Part shown: piece by piece, positions 1 to 7,867 of the stretch
Layout: every line of letters starts with the position of its first letter
How positions within the stretch are numbered: position 1 is the stretch's first letter
Assembly: GCF_007954355.1 (NCBI RefSeq)
Contig: NZ_VOLR01000019.1
Location: forward strand, 30,793 to 94,792
Reading direction: 5' to 3'
DNA from: Colwellia hornerae
Lineage (GTDB): Bacteria > Pseudomonadota > Gammaproteobacteria > Enterobacterales > Alteromonadaceae
DNA: 64,000 nt
Notes under the pieces: generated by a model
What the model was told of the DNA's origin: nothing
The model's database searches: none
What the model saw: the letters and a program-made list of their open reading frames with translations, nothing else
Made by a program: the position numbers and the translations under genes

Positions 1-1
1 A

Positions 2-97
2 GATTTACGCACCGGCGTTGAAAATCGAAATACCCAAGCAGTTTTAGACGGCGATTTAGACAAATTTTTAGAAGCCAGCCTAAAATCTGGTCTATAA
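2..97 (+). CDS. prfB: Peptide chain release factor 2, C-terminal end (partial)
   Basis: Only the last 31 codons and the TAA stop are inside the window. The translated tail ([20 protein letters not shown], then a short helix ending KSGL) matches the conserved C-terminus of release factor 2, which reads UGA and UAA stop codons on the ribosome. lysS follows 63 bases downstream on the same strand, the usual prfB-lysS order in gammaproteobacteria, and that supports the call. The programmed frameshift site of prfB lies outside the window. Confidence 0.9.
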   Translation, partial: DLRTGVENRNTQAVLDGDLDKFLEASLKSGL

Positions 98-160
98 AGT
101 AGAAGAGCCTTGCGTGGCAAGGCTCGACAATCAAAACTTAAAAAGTTAACGAGAAACAAA

Positions 161-1711
161 ATGACCGACCAAGCACAAGTAAATCAGCAAGATGAAAATA
201 AATTAATCGCCGAACGTCGCGGTAAATTAGCGAAAATTCGTGAAAACTGTCCGGCTAATGGCCATCCAAACAAGTTTGACCGAAAACACTACGCTGCTGA
301 TTTACAAGCTGAGCATGGCGAGAAAGATAAAGAAACTCTCGAAGCTGAGACGGCAACTTATAGCATCGCTGGTCGAGTTATGGCTAAACGTGGACCATTT
401 TTAGTACTACAAGATATGTCTGGTCGCATCCAAGCTTATGCCCACAAAACTGTGCAAAAAGACATTAAAGAACGTTGGGGCACTTTAGATATCGGCGATA
501 TTATCGGTGTTACCGGTACTATGCATATGTCGGGTAAAGGCGATTTATATGTCAACATGGACGAGTACCATTTACTGACTAAGTCTTTACGTCCGTTACC
601 TGAAAAGTTTCACGGCTTATCTGATGTTGAAACTAAGTATCGTCAACGCTATGTCGATTTAATCATCAATGAAGAAACGCGTAATACTTTCCTTATTCGT
701 TCAAAAATTGTTGAAGGTATTCGTCAGTTTTTAACGGTTCGTGGTTTTATGGAAGTTGAAACGCCAATGCTACAAACCATTCCTGGTGGCGCAACGGCTA
801 AACCTTTTGAAACGTTTCATAATGCCTTAGACATTCAAATGTATATGCGTATTGCACCTGAGCTTTATTTGAAGCGTTTAGTCGTAGGTGGTTTTGAAAA
901 AGTATTCGAAATTAACCGTAACTTCCGTAACGAAGGCTTATCTTCACGTCATAACCCTGAATTCACTATGATTGAATTTTATCAAGCTTATGCTGACTAC
1001 ATTGATTTAATGAACATTACTGAAGATATGTTACGTACCCTTGCTGAAAACGTTCTGGGTAGCTCGGTTATTCGTAATACGGTTAAGAACAGCTACGGCG
1101 AAGTCGTTGAAGAAAAATTCTATGACTTCGGACAATCGTTTACGCGTTTATCTATGGTTGATGCTATTTTATTATACGGTAACGACTTAGACGAAAATAT
1201 TTTACGTAACCCAGAAGCAAACTTCGACGCACTTAAAGCTATGGCTAAAAAAGTGGGCGTTAAAGAAACTGAAGCATCGAAAGTTTGGGGCCCAGGTAAA
1301 TACATCTGTGAAATATTTGAAGAAGTTGCTGAGCATATGCTTGACCAACCAACCTTCATTACTGAATACCCTTGGGAAGTTTCACCATTAGCACGTCGTA
1401 ATGATAACAACCCGTTTATTACCGACCGTTTTGAATTCTTCGTTGGTGGCCGTGAATTAGCCAATGGCTTCTCTGAGCTTAATGACGCAGAAGACCAAGC
1501 CGCACGTTTCCGCAATCAAGTTGAAGGTAAAGATGCCGGTGATGATGAAGCGATGCATTATGATGAAGATTATATTCAAGCACTTGAATATGGTTTACCG
1601 CCAACCGCGGGTGAAGGCATTGGTATTGACCGTTTAGTGATGTTATTTACTGACTCACCAACGATAAAAGATGTTATTTTGTTTCCTCATATGCGACCTC
1701 TAGCTGAGTAA
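161..1711 (+). CDS. lysS: Lysyl-tRNA synthetase, class II
   Basis: Charges tRNA-Lys with lysine in the cytoplasm. The 516-residue protein has an N-terminal OB-fold anticodon-binding domain (about residues 60-150) and a class II catalytic core. Motif 2 is seen as [19 protein letters not shown] near residue 254, and motif 3 as [13 protein letters not shown] near residue 484. Length fits the family (about 500). The frame stays open upstream to a TTG at 110, but the ATG at 161 gives the normal N-terminus ([10 protein letters not shown]). It lies just after prfB and ends in a strong terminator. Confidence 0.97.
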   Translation: MTDQAQVNQQDENKLIAERRGKLAKIRENCPANGHPNKFDRKHYAADLQAEHGEKDKETLEAETATYSIAGRVMAKRGPFLVLQDMSGRIQAYAHKTVQKDIKERWGTLDIGDIIGVTGTMHMSGKGDLYVNMDEYHLLTKSLRPLPEKFHGLSDVETKYRQRYVDLIINEETRNTFLIRSKIVEGIRQFLTVRGFMEVETPMLQTIPGGATAKPFETFHNALDIQMYMRIAPELYLKRLVVGGFEKVFEINRNFRNEGLSSRHNPEFTMIEFYQAYADYIDLMNITEDMLRTLAENVLGSSVIRNTVKNSYGEVVEEKFYDFGQSFTRLSMVDAILLYGNDLDENILRNPEANFDALKAMAKKVGVKETEASKVWGPGKYICEIFEEVAEHMLDQPTFITEYPWEVSPLARRNDNNPFITDRFEFFVGGRELANGFSELNDAEDQAARFRNQVEGKDAGDDEAMHYDEDYIQALEYGLPPTAGEGIGIDRLVMLFTDSPTIKDVILFPHMRPLAE

Positions 1712-1751
1712 CCTTTATAAAGAGCGCTTTTAAAGCGTTCATTTTATTTAC

Positions 1752-1786
1752 AAAAGCCGGATAAGTTAATCACTTATCCGGCTTTT
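1752..1786 (+). terminator. Rho-independent terminator after lysS
   Basis: A perfect 14-bp stem (AAAAGCCGGATAAG paired with CTTATCCGGCTTTT) around a 7-base loop lies 40 bases after the lysS stop. The stem's own T tail ends two bases before the 51-bp tandem repeat. Confidence 0.85.
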
Positions 1787-1787
1787 A

Positions 1788-1940
1788 TGTTCAGGATGAA
1801 CGGTATAGCGTGATGCCATGGATGGCAATGAACGTATATGTTCAGGATGAACGGTATAGCGTGATGCCATGGATGGCAATGAACGTATATGTTCAGGATG
1901 AACGGTATAGCGTGATGCCATGGATGGCAATGAACGTATA
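1788..1940. repeat. Three tandem copies of a 51-bp repeat
   Basis: Three copies of a 51-base unit follow head to tail at 1788, 1839 and 1890. I see no differences between them. Each unit starts TGTTCAGGATGAACGGTATA and contains the palindrome TGCCATGGATGGCA. I see no reading frame or promoter in it. Such perfect copies suggest recent expansion by slippage or unequal recombination. Confidence 0.9.
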
Positions 1941-1948
1941 TGTATTAT

Positions 1949-2243
1949 GTTTTATGATGTTAATGACGAGATCCTGAAACCGTCATGCTGAACTTGTTTC
2001 AGTATCACGATGACGGAGCAGGTATCAGGATAACAGAGTCGGTTTCAGACGAACAGTGTCTGGTTATCCCTTTGTCGTCATGCTGAATTTATTTCAGTAT
2101 CGATATCAGGATGACGGAGCACGTATCAGGATAACAGAGTCGGTTTCAGACGAACAGTGTCTGGTTATCCCTTTTGTCGTCATGCTGAATTTATTTCAGT
2201 ATCTGTTTTTTGCGATGTTAATGACTAGATCCTGAAACAGTCA
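1949..2243. repeat. Composite intergenic repeat cluster with two 101-bp units
   Basis: Two near-identical units begin GATGACGGAGCA at 2009 and 2110 (period 101). Three copies of a roughly 25-base element, CGTCATGCTGAA followed by TTTCAGTATC, lie at 1981, 2076 and 2178. The cluster is flanked by direct copies of GATGTTAATGAC with AGATCCTGAAAC, at about 1957 and 2214. Related elements occur at 4433 and 57059. The whole gap between lysS and the next gene is non-coding and made largely of these repeats. Confidence 0.8.
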
Positions 2244-2244
2244 T

Positions 2245-3549
2245 TTAAATATCTGTTAAGCCCCAAACGAAGGCAATTACCCCTGTGAAGCCAATAAGTA
2301 TCATATAAGCGGTACCTATCAACGAATATTTAATAAAGGTGAAGAAATAACCTTGTTTATAGACACGCTTTTGCATGATGAATAAATATATAGGGATCCA
2401 AGTTAATAAGGCTTTACTGGCAAATTCAATAGCACCAGTAATAACGGGGAGAGCTGTTTCACTATAACCAGCAAATACATCGAGTAACTCTACTAACAAA
2501 ATGGTAAAGAAAATAAAACTATGGCTGTGCAGAGCAACGGTTAAATGTTCCATATAAAGTCGCTTGGAAAACATAAACATTATTTTTAATAAAACCGCAA
2601 AAATCGGCAGTAAAACAAACATCAACTGAGGTAATTTGCCGATAACTTCTTGCACTAATGGCGCGGTATCAGAGTGGAAGGCTTTTTCTGCTTTTTTGAT
2701 CAGCGACTCTGCAAAAGCATTGAGTTTTTTATTACTATCTTCACTTAAAAAATCAAAAGACAAGCTACCATCGACATTGTTGCCTATGGTGGTAAAAGCT
2801 TTATCGACCTTATCGAGTGTCTCGCCATTTTTAAATTTTGTAATGTTTGAGGTTAATAAATCGTAACGTTCTTTTTTATGTCCGCTGAGTGGTTGCTCAT
2901 CTTTAAATTGTTCTAACTCTAAATCGACTAGTTCTTTGGTCATATCGACTAACGGTCTGTTTATTTCAATACTGTAATCTTTATTAATATCTTTTAAAAA
3001 TGTCTCAAATTTTGTGATGCTTTTTGTTATTACTAACAAATCAACGGTATTAATTGGTGATGCATCCATGGCTTTAAGTTTGTTTTTTTCAAGTAAAACA
3101 AGCTGATCTTTAATTTGCGTTATTGATGTTTGATTGTCGCTTACCGTTAAAATTTTATTACTGTCCGCGAGCACAAAAAATTTTAGGGTAATAAAAAAGA
3201 CAATACTAACAAATAAGTACAAACGTAATGGTGGTACGTAATGTACGCGTTTACCCGCAATATATTCATTGGTTAAAAAACCAGGACGAGTAACTAATGG
3301 AAGTATGGTGCGAACCGCACGTGAATCGAAACTAAAAATATCATCAAGTAGGTGCAATATTACTACCCAAAAATATTTTAATGTTGACTCAGCTTGTTGA
3401 CCGCACTGAGCACAGAAAGGACCATTAAGTGGCTGATGGCAATTATCACAATGATTATTCGCTGAACTTTTAAAGTTATCAGGCTGTTTAGGTAATGATA
3501 ATGTGGTGTTCACATCACTATTTTTTTCAACTAACTCGGCATTTTGCAT
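2245..3549 (-). CDS. DUF3667-type zinc-ribbon membrane protein
   Basis: The 434-residue protein carries an N-terminal Cys4 zinc ribbon (C34, C37, C46 and C49, in CDNCHQPLNGPFCAQCG). A hydrophobic segment follows near residues 115-137, then a soluble middle region of about 170 residues, then four C-terminal hydrophobic segments. Short zinc ribbon plus multi-pass membrane region is the layout of DUF3667 proteins, whose function is not known. The frame could start at a TTG at 3576, but the ATG at 3549 is preferred; neither has a clear ribosome binding site. The gene stands alone and ends directly at the repeat cluster. Confidence 0.75.
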   Translation of the reverse strand: MQNAELVEKNSDVNTTLSLPKQPDNFKSSANNHCDNCHQPLNGPFCAQCGQQAESTLKYFWVVILHLLDDIFSFDSRAVRTILPLVTRPGFLTNEYIAGKRVHYVPPLRLYLFVSIVFFITLKFFVLADSNKILTVSDNQTSITQIKDQLVLLEKNKLKAMDASPINTVDLLVITKSITKFETFLKDINKDYSIEINRPLVDMTKELVDLELEQFKDEQPLSGHKKERYDLLTSNITKFKNGETLDKVDKAFTTIGNNVDGSLSFDFLSEDSNKKLNAFAESLIKKAEKAFHSDTAPLVQEVIGKLPQLMFVLLPIFAVLLKIMFMFSKRLYMEHLTVALHSHSFIFFTILLVELLDVFAGYSETALPVITGAIEFASKALLTWIPIYLFIMQKRVYKQGYFFTFIKYSLIGTAYMILIGFTGVIAFVWGLTDI

Positions 3550-3793
3550 ATAAGTTTTAAGGATAATTACAAACAATAGAATAAAATCATAGCATTATGT
3601 TTATAAAAGTGTGAATGAAAAGTTATAAATACTTACAAATGAATTGAGTTAATTTCGTGCTGCCTGTATAACTATCTGCTAAGTTTACTCTAACAAGAAA
3701 AATAGGGTTGAATGTACTATGTTTATTATTATGCTAATGCGTATATATTAAACAAAGTATAGTAATAGAAAAGCCAAATACAGGAGAATTATA

Positions 3794-4342
3794 ATGGCGT
3801 TTGAAGTTAAATTTGAATTAACAGAATCAGACTTAGACCACTTCCGTGATGTAATGCGTAAAGCACAATCAGGAGCTGAAAAGCTTAGCGAAGCACTTAT
3901 TTTAAGCAATGCTAAAAAAATTAGCCAAGATATCAAAGGAAGTGTTCCAGAATTTGTCAGCGAACGCATTAAAAAGCTAGAAACTTTAGTGGCGATGATA
4001 GAAGACTCTGAATGGAAAATTCCAGCAGAAGAGCGCAGTGATGTGCTAAGCGCATTGGCTTATTTTAGTGATCCGGAAGATTTAGTACCCGATCATATCC
4101 CTGTATTAGGCTTTTTAGACGACGCAATTATGATTGAATTAGTTGCGGAAGAACTGAAAGACGATATTGAAGCATTTGAGGAATTTTGTGCTTACCGCAG
4201 CCGTGAAGAAGGGCGTAGTGGTGATGTAACAGTTACTCGTGAAGAGTGGCTAGATTCAAAACGTCGCGAACTTCATAGCCGTATGAGAAACCGTCGTTCT
4301 ACTCGTCGTAGTGGTCGCTCATCATTTCGTTCAGTTTTTTAA
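3794..4342 (+). CDS. YkvA-like DUF1232 protein
   Basis: A 182-residue protein. Residues about 88-125 carry the DUF1232 signature (ALAYFSDPEDLVPDHIPVLG, then FLDDA), as in YkvA-type proteins of unknown role. The N-terminal half is helical and charged. The C-terminus is very rich in Arg and Ser (RMRNRRSTRRSGRSS), which suggests nucleic acid or membrane surface contact, though this is only inference. A good ribosome binding site (CAGGAGAATTATA before ATG) fixes the start. It is monocistronic, with its own terminator. Confidence 0.8.
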   Translation: MAFEVKFELTESDLDHFRDVMRKAQSGAEKLSEALILSNAKKISQDIKGSVPEFVSERIKKLETLVAMIEDSEWKIPAEERSDVLSALAYFSDPEDLVPDHIPVLGFLDDAIMIELVAEELKDDIEAFEEFCAYRSREEGRSGDVTVTREEWLDSKRRELHSRMRNRRSTRRSGRSSFRSVF

Positions 4343-4368
4343 ACCCTACTTTAAAAAGATTGAATTTT

Positions 4369-4402
4369 AAAAGCTTACTCATTTTTTGAGTAAGCTTTTT
4401 TT
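4369..4402 (+). terminator. Rho-independent terminator after the DUF1232 gene
   Basis: AAAGCTTACTCA and TGAGTAAGCTTT pair around a short T loop, and the stem runs into TTTTTTT on the plus strand. Confidence 0.85.
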
Positions 4403-4429
4403 ATGTATTGTGAACACCAGGATTCCTGC

Positions 4430-4493
4430 AACCGCCATGCTGAACTTGTTTAAGTATCAGGTGACAGATTTGGTATCAAGGTAACTGGCGCCG
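4430..4493. repeat. Solitary copy of the dispersed CATGCTGAA repeat
   Basis: CGCCATGCTGAACTTGTTTA with AGTATC, then GTGACAGATTTGGTATCAAG, resembles the elements at 1981-2203 and 57059-57094. It fills the space between the terminator of the DUF1232 gene and the 3' end of the small minus-strand gene. Confidence 0.6.
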
Positions 4494-4667
4494 TCACCCG
4501 TGAGTAACGTATATCATTACCACTAAAAATCCAATGAGTACGGTATTTAAAGCAATAATATAAGCAAAACCTTTCACACCTTCTTTTACACTAAAGCCCT
4601 TAGCATCTAAATATCGCCACCAAAAAAGGCACATAATAATAGGCAGCAGAAAGAACAATTTGATCAT
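4494..4667 (-). CDS. Small two-helix membrane protein overlapping ampG
   Basis: A 57-residue frame begins MIKLFFLLPIIMCLFWWRYL and ends VVMIYVTHG. It has two hydrophobic segments (about residues 3-19 and 35-54) joined by a short charged loop (DAKGFSVKEGVK). Its ATG overlaps the ampG TGA by four bases (ATGA), and the end of ampG supplies GAGGAATTAAT as a ribosome binding site, so the two are probably translated in series. I recognise no family. The overlap and fit to codon use argue for a real gene; a role linked to AmpG is inference. Confidence 0.65.
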   Translation of the reverse strand: MIKLFFLLPIIMCLFWWRYLDAKGFSVKEGVKGFAYIIALNTVLIGFLVVMIYVTHG

Positions 4668-5938
4668 ATTAATTCCTCGGTTTTATTTTTTGTGTCGAAA
4701 GGGACTTTTTCGCTCCAAGGAGCAACTTTAAATAACATTAGCATTCCTGGGATCGCGAGGAAAGTACAAACAAAGTAGAATGATGTCCAACCTATTTGCT
4801 CAACAATAAGCCCCGTAGTGGCATTGGCAAACGTTCGGGGTAAAGCGGTTAGCGCCGTAAAGAGTGCAAATTGCGTTGCAGCAAAAGCGGGGTTGGTTGT
4901 TCTGGCTATAAAAGCAGTGAATGCTGCTGTGCCTAAGCCAACGCCCAAGTACTCAAAACCCATTGCAAAGGCTAAAGCATAAGTGTTATGACCTATTTCT
5001 GCTAAAGCGGCAAAACCTAAGATACTAATGATCTGTACAAAGCCAAATAACCATAATGCCTTGTTTATACTTAGCTTTATCATTACGATACCGCCAACAG
5101 CAAGCCCAATAGTCATGGCAATAAGCGACGCTGTTTTGGCAACAACGCCAATTTCTGTTTTAGTAAAACCTAGGTCTATAAAAAAGGGCGTTTGCAGGGC
5201 GGTCGCCATACTGTCGCCTAATTTGTATAAAAATAAAAACATTAGGATTTGTAAGGCACTGCGTAAACCTTTTCGAGAAATAAAATCTCTAAAGGGCAAC
5301 ACAACCGCATCATGTAATGTTTTAGGAGCAAGATGTTCGCTTTTGCTCTCTTTAATGCATAAAGTCAGTAAAATACCTATTAGCATAAACGCTGCAACAA
5401 TGAGGAAAACTGATTGCCAGCTGATATGATCAGCCAAAATAAAAGCTAATGAGCCTGGCACTAAGCCAGATAAACGATAAGCCTGTACATGGATAGAATT
5501 GCCTAAACCCAGTTCGTGTTCGCGCAATAGCTCTCTGCGATAGGCATCGAGCACAATATCTTGACTGGCACTGAAAAAAGCAACAGCAGCGGCGAGGTAA
5601 GCGACAGACCAAATATTAATATTAGGGTCTATAAAACCAAAACCAGCAATAGAAAACAGTAATAGAACTTGCGTAGCTAGCATCCAGCTTCGTCGCCGAC
5701 CTAACATTGGAAATGAATATCTGTCCATTAGTGGCGACCAAATAAACTTCCAAACATAAGGGATGCCAATTAATGAGAATAAACCTATTTCAACTAGACT
5801 TACTCCCTCAGATCTTAACCAACCAGGTACTAGTTGGTATAAAATAAATAACGGCAAGCCCGAAGTGAATCCGGTAAAGATACAAATCAACATTCTTTTA
5901 TTGAGAATAGCTTCTTTGAATGTTTGTCGAGTGGTCAT
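4664..5938 (-). CDS. ampG: AmpG-family muropeptide permease (MFS)
   Basis: Inner membrane transporter that returns cell-wall muropeptides (GlcNAc-anhydroMurNAc peptides) from periplasm to cytoplasm for recycling. The 424-residue protein has about 12 hydrophobic segments and the AmpG-type opening FTSGLPLFILYQLVPGWLR. Length fits the family. The start at 5938 (MTTRQTF) has AGG seven bases upstream; an in-frame ATG at 5968 is less likely. yajG is a neighbour of ampG in E. coli and lies 1.3 kb upstream here, which supports the call. The first ATG region forms a hairpin over the ribosome binding site. Confidence 0.85.
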   Translation of the reverse strand: MTTRQTFKEAILNKRMLICIFTGFTSGLPLFILYQLVPGWLRSEGVSLVEIGLFSLIGIPYVWKFIWSPLMDRYSFPMLGRRRSWMLATQVLLLFSIAGFGFIDPNINIWSVAYLAAAVAFFSASQDIVLDAYRRELLREHELGLGNSIHVQAYRLSGLVPGSLAFILADHISWQSVFLIVAAFMLIGILLTLCIKESKSEHLAPKTLHDAVVLPFRDFISRKGLRSALQILMFLFLYKLGDSMATALQTPFFIDLGFTKTEIGVVAKTASLIAMTIGLAVGGIVMIKLSINKALWLFGFVQIISILGFAALAEIGHNTYALAFAMGFEYLGVGLGTAAFTAFIARTTNPAFAATQFALFTALTALPRTFANATTGLIVEQIGWTSFYFVCTFLAIPGMLMLFKVAPWSEKVPFDTKNKTEELI

Positions 5939-5942
5939 GCAT

Positions 5943-5968
5943 ATGCCTACAAAAATCTTAGTAGGCAT
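5943..5968 (-). promoter_or_regulatory. Hairpin covering the ampG ribosome binding site
   Basis: On the minus strand ATGCCTAC and GTAGGCAT form a perfect 8-bp stem with a 10-base loop. The downstream arm contains the AGG that serves the ATG at 5938, so folding would hide it. Any regulatory effect is inference. Confidence 0.4.
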
Positions 5969-6048
5969 AGGCTATCAAAATGTCATTGAAAACAGAAGTT
6001 TATTCTTGAGTTCTGTGAGTAAGTGTCGGGAATTTTACTAAAGTTTAT

Positions 6049-6378
6049 CTAAGGCAGCGGGCGCCAGCCAATACAGTCAATTGGATAGCTGCCAATACCC
6101 GTGAAAAAATCTAAACAAGTCGTTATTTCACTTTTAAAATACAAGTCATGACTCAGTGATTGAGCACCGTGTAAACTCATCTCATGAACTAAGTGCCAGA
6201 AAACGCGCTCTTTTGCACTACTGGGGGTCTCATCATTTACCCTAAGTAGTGTCCATTCTTCCATGGTATCCAGGATGAATGTGTCGAGTTCGGTATAATG
6301 TAATGACTGGTTAATAACAGCCTTAATATAGTAAGCTATTTGCAGTGTTTTTTCGTTGATAAACGGCTCAATTATCAT
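6049..6378 (-). CDS. Hypothetical 109-residue protein
   Basis: I do not recognise the family. The protein is soluble, with no signal peptide or membrane segment, and is mildly acidic and rich in aromatic residues. It ends with a Gly/Pro-rich tail (GIGSYPIDCIGWRPLP). TGAGGA lies six bases before the ATG and gives a good start. It sits between the periplasmic cyclophilin and ampG on the same strand, 110 bases before the ampG start, so it may share their transcript. No function can be inferred from sequence alone. Confidence 0.65.
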   Translation of the reverse strand: MIIEPFINEKTLQIAYYIKAVINQSLHYTELDTFILDTMEEWTLLRVNDETPSSAKERVFWHLVHEMSLHGAQSLSHDLYFKSEITTCLDFFTGIGSYPIDCIGWRPLP

Positions 6379-6578
6379 AGCATCCTCAGTTCACTTTCGT
6401 ATTTAAATAATGGGAAGTAGGAAAGTAGCTACCGCTTTATTGAAATTGTATGAACAGTTGTTATTGTTTATTTACTACCTTATATATCGTAGATTAAAAA
6501 CGGTTTGTCAAAGGTGTAGGCAATTTAATTTTGATTTAATTGTAAGAACGTACAAAAAAGTGTGTTTATTATGACATC

Positions 6579-6612
6579 ATTATGGTCAGAGATTTTACCT
6601 GCTGACCATAAT
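6579..6612. repeat. Perfect 11-bp inverted repeat
   Basis: ATTATGGTCAG and CTGACCATAAT flank a 12-base loop, just after the stop of the cyclophilin gene. No T run follows on either strand, so it is not a textbook terminator. It may protect the 3' end of the upstream transcript or bind a dimeric regulator. Confidence 0.5.
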
Positions 6613-6639
6613 TTATAGCTAAAATTTTATCGGGAAAAT

Positions 6640-7227
6640 TTATTCTTCTGGCAGTAAGGTCGCTTTAATTAAGGTGATAGGTTCTACGGGCACATCATCC
6701 CAGCCCATTGCATCGCTGTACTGTGTTTTCGCTAAATTCATTTCATCAACAACTGCTTGGCCTTCAACAATTGCGCCAAAGACGGTATATCCCCAACGGC
6801 GACCAGGATCTAAACTTTTATTGTCTACCGTATTAAAGAAGAATTGACGATTGGCAGTGTGCGGGCGATTTTCTTTTGCCATAGCAATCGTACCACGTTC
6901 ATTTTTTAAACCATTACCAGATTCATTAACAATATTTCCACTGACTTTTTTAAAATTGAAGTTTTCATCATAGCCGCCGCCTTGTACGATAAAATCTGAA
7001 ACGATGCGATGAAAAATCGTATTGTTATATTCACCTTTCACCACATACATTAAAAAATTATCAACAGTTAACGGGGCGCGAATACGATCTAATTCAACAA
7101 TAATCACTCCTTTTGACGTTTCTAATTTCACTTTTGGAAATAAGTTATTCGGATCAATGGCAATATTATTTGCTGATAGAGTGCCAGATAAAAATATAAG
7201 TAAAAAAAATAAACCTTTCATTATCAT
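6640..7227 (-). CDS. ppiA: Periplasmic cyclophilin-type peptidyl-prolyl isomerase
   Basis: Catalyses cis-trans isomerisation of prolyl bonds in the periplasm. The 195-residue protein starts with a signal peptide (MKGLFFLLIFLSGTLSA, cut likely before NN). The cyclophilin core follows, with active-site motifs FHRIVSDFIVQGGGY, NRQFFFN and VFGAIVEG. Size matches E. coli PpiA. Two ATGs lie six bases apart (7227 and 7221), with GAAG upstream. It is 27 bases downstream of yajG, so the two are probably cotranscribed. Confidence 0.9.
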   Translation of the reverse strand: MIMKGLFFLLIFLSGTLSANNIAIDPNNLFPKVKLETSKGVIIVELDRIRAPLTVDNFLMYVVKGEYNNTIFHRIVSDFIVQGGGYDENFNFKKVSGNIVNESGNGLKNERGTIAMAKENRPHTANRQFFFNTVDNKSLDPGRRWGYTVFGAIVEGQAVVDEMNLAKTQYSDAMGWDDVPVEPITLIKATLLPEE

Positions 7228-7254
7228 TTCTTCTTTTAAACAGATTGTTAAAAA

Positions 7255-7851
7255 TTACTTTATAAAGCGCTGAATTTCACTGTTAGTAATAACTTGTGAT
7301 AACAACTGAGTCAGTTGTTGACTAAAATCACGCTCTAATACCGCAATATCTGCACTCAATGGACCTTCACTGGTACCGCGAACTTTAAAGGTGTTGCTCA
7401 ACGTTTGTGAACCATTATTCACGGTTACACGGATCACGAGTTCATTGTTAACTTGATATTTTATCATTTCTTGTTGCACGCTGCTCAAGCCATTATCAAT
7501 AATTATTTCAATTACATTTCCTGCTTGAGCGGTAATTTCTAAGCCCTGTTTTTTAAATTCAGCAGTTAACGCCTCCTCAATAATACGGTTTAAAGGTTGC
7601 TGGCTTGAATAGACCTCTGCCGCTTCATCTTTTCTTAAAACTTGCACAACATGCTGAGCACTTCGCAAATCAGTGACCGTTAAACTCGCTTGTTTATTTT
7701 GATAGGCACCTTGGCTCGATGCACTATTATTTATGCTTAAATCAGGAGCAATAACCACGTAAGTTGGCTTGTTGGCACAAGCTGTCAATACAAGCAGTAA
7801 AGTTGTTGCGGCTAATGTTTTAATTTTATTGTTAATGAGTATATTTTTCAT
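7255..7851 (-). CDS. yajG: YajG-family outer membrane lipoprotein
   Basis: A 198-residue lipoprotein of unknown biochemical role. The signal peptide ends in the lipobox LTAC with C25 as the lipidated residue. After it comes the family pattern YVVIAPDLSI and a region of alternating strands. In E. coli yajG sits directly before ampG; here the cyclophilin and a small unknown gene lie between, all on one strand. It follows rlmG by 16 bases, so the five genes from rlmG to ampG may form one transcript. Confidence 0.85.
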   Translation of the reverse strand: MKNILINNKIKTLAATTLLLVLTACANKPTYVVIAPDLSINNSASSQGAYQNKQASLTVTDLRSAQHVVQVLRKDEAAEVYSSQQPLNRIIEEALTAEFKKQGLEITAQAGNVIEIIIDNGLSSVQQEMIKYQVNNELVIRVTVNNGSQTLSNTFKVRGTSEGPLSADIAVLERDFSQQLTQLLSQVITNSEIQRFIK

Positions 7852-7867
7852 GATCTGATTAACTCCA

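Noticed and set aside
1120..1515. A 131-codon minus-strand frame inside lysS
   Set aside because: It is a shadow of the conserved lysS coding strand with no family resemblance.
1788..2243. Repeat cluster as a CRISPR array
   Set aside because: The units are contiguous with no unique spacers of constant length, and no cas gene is present.
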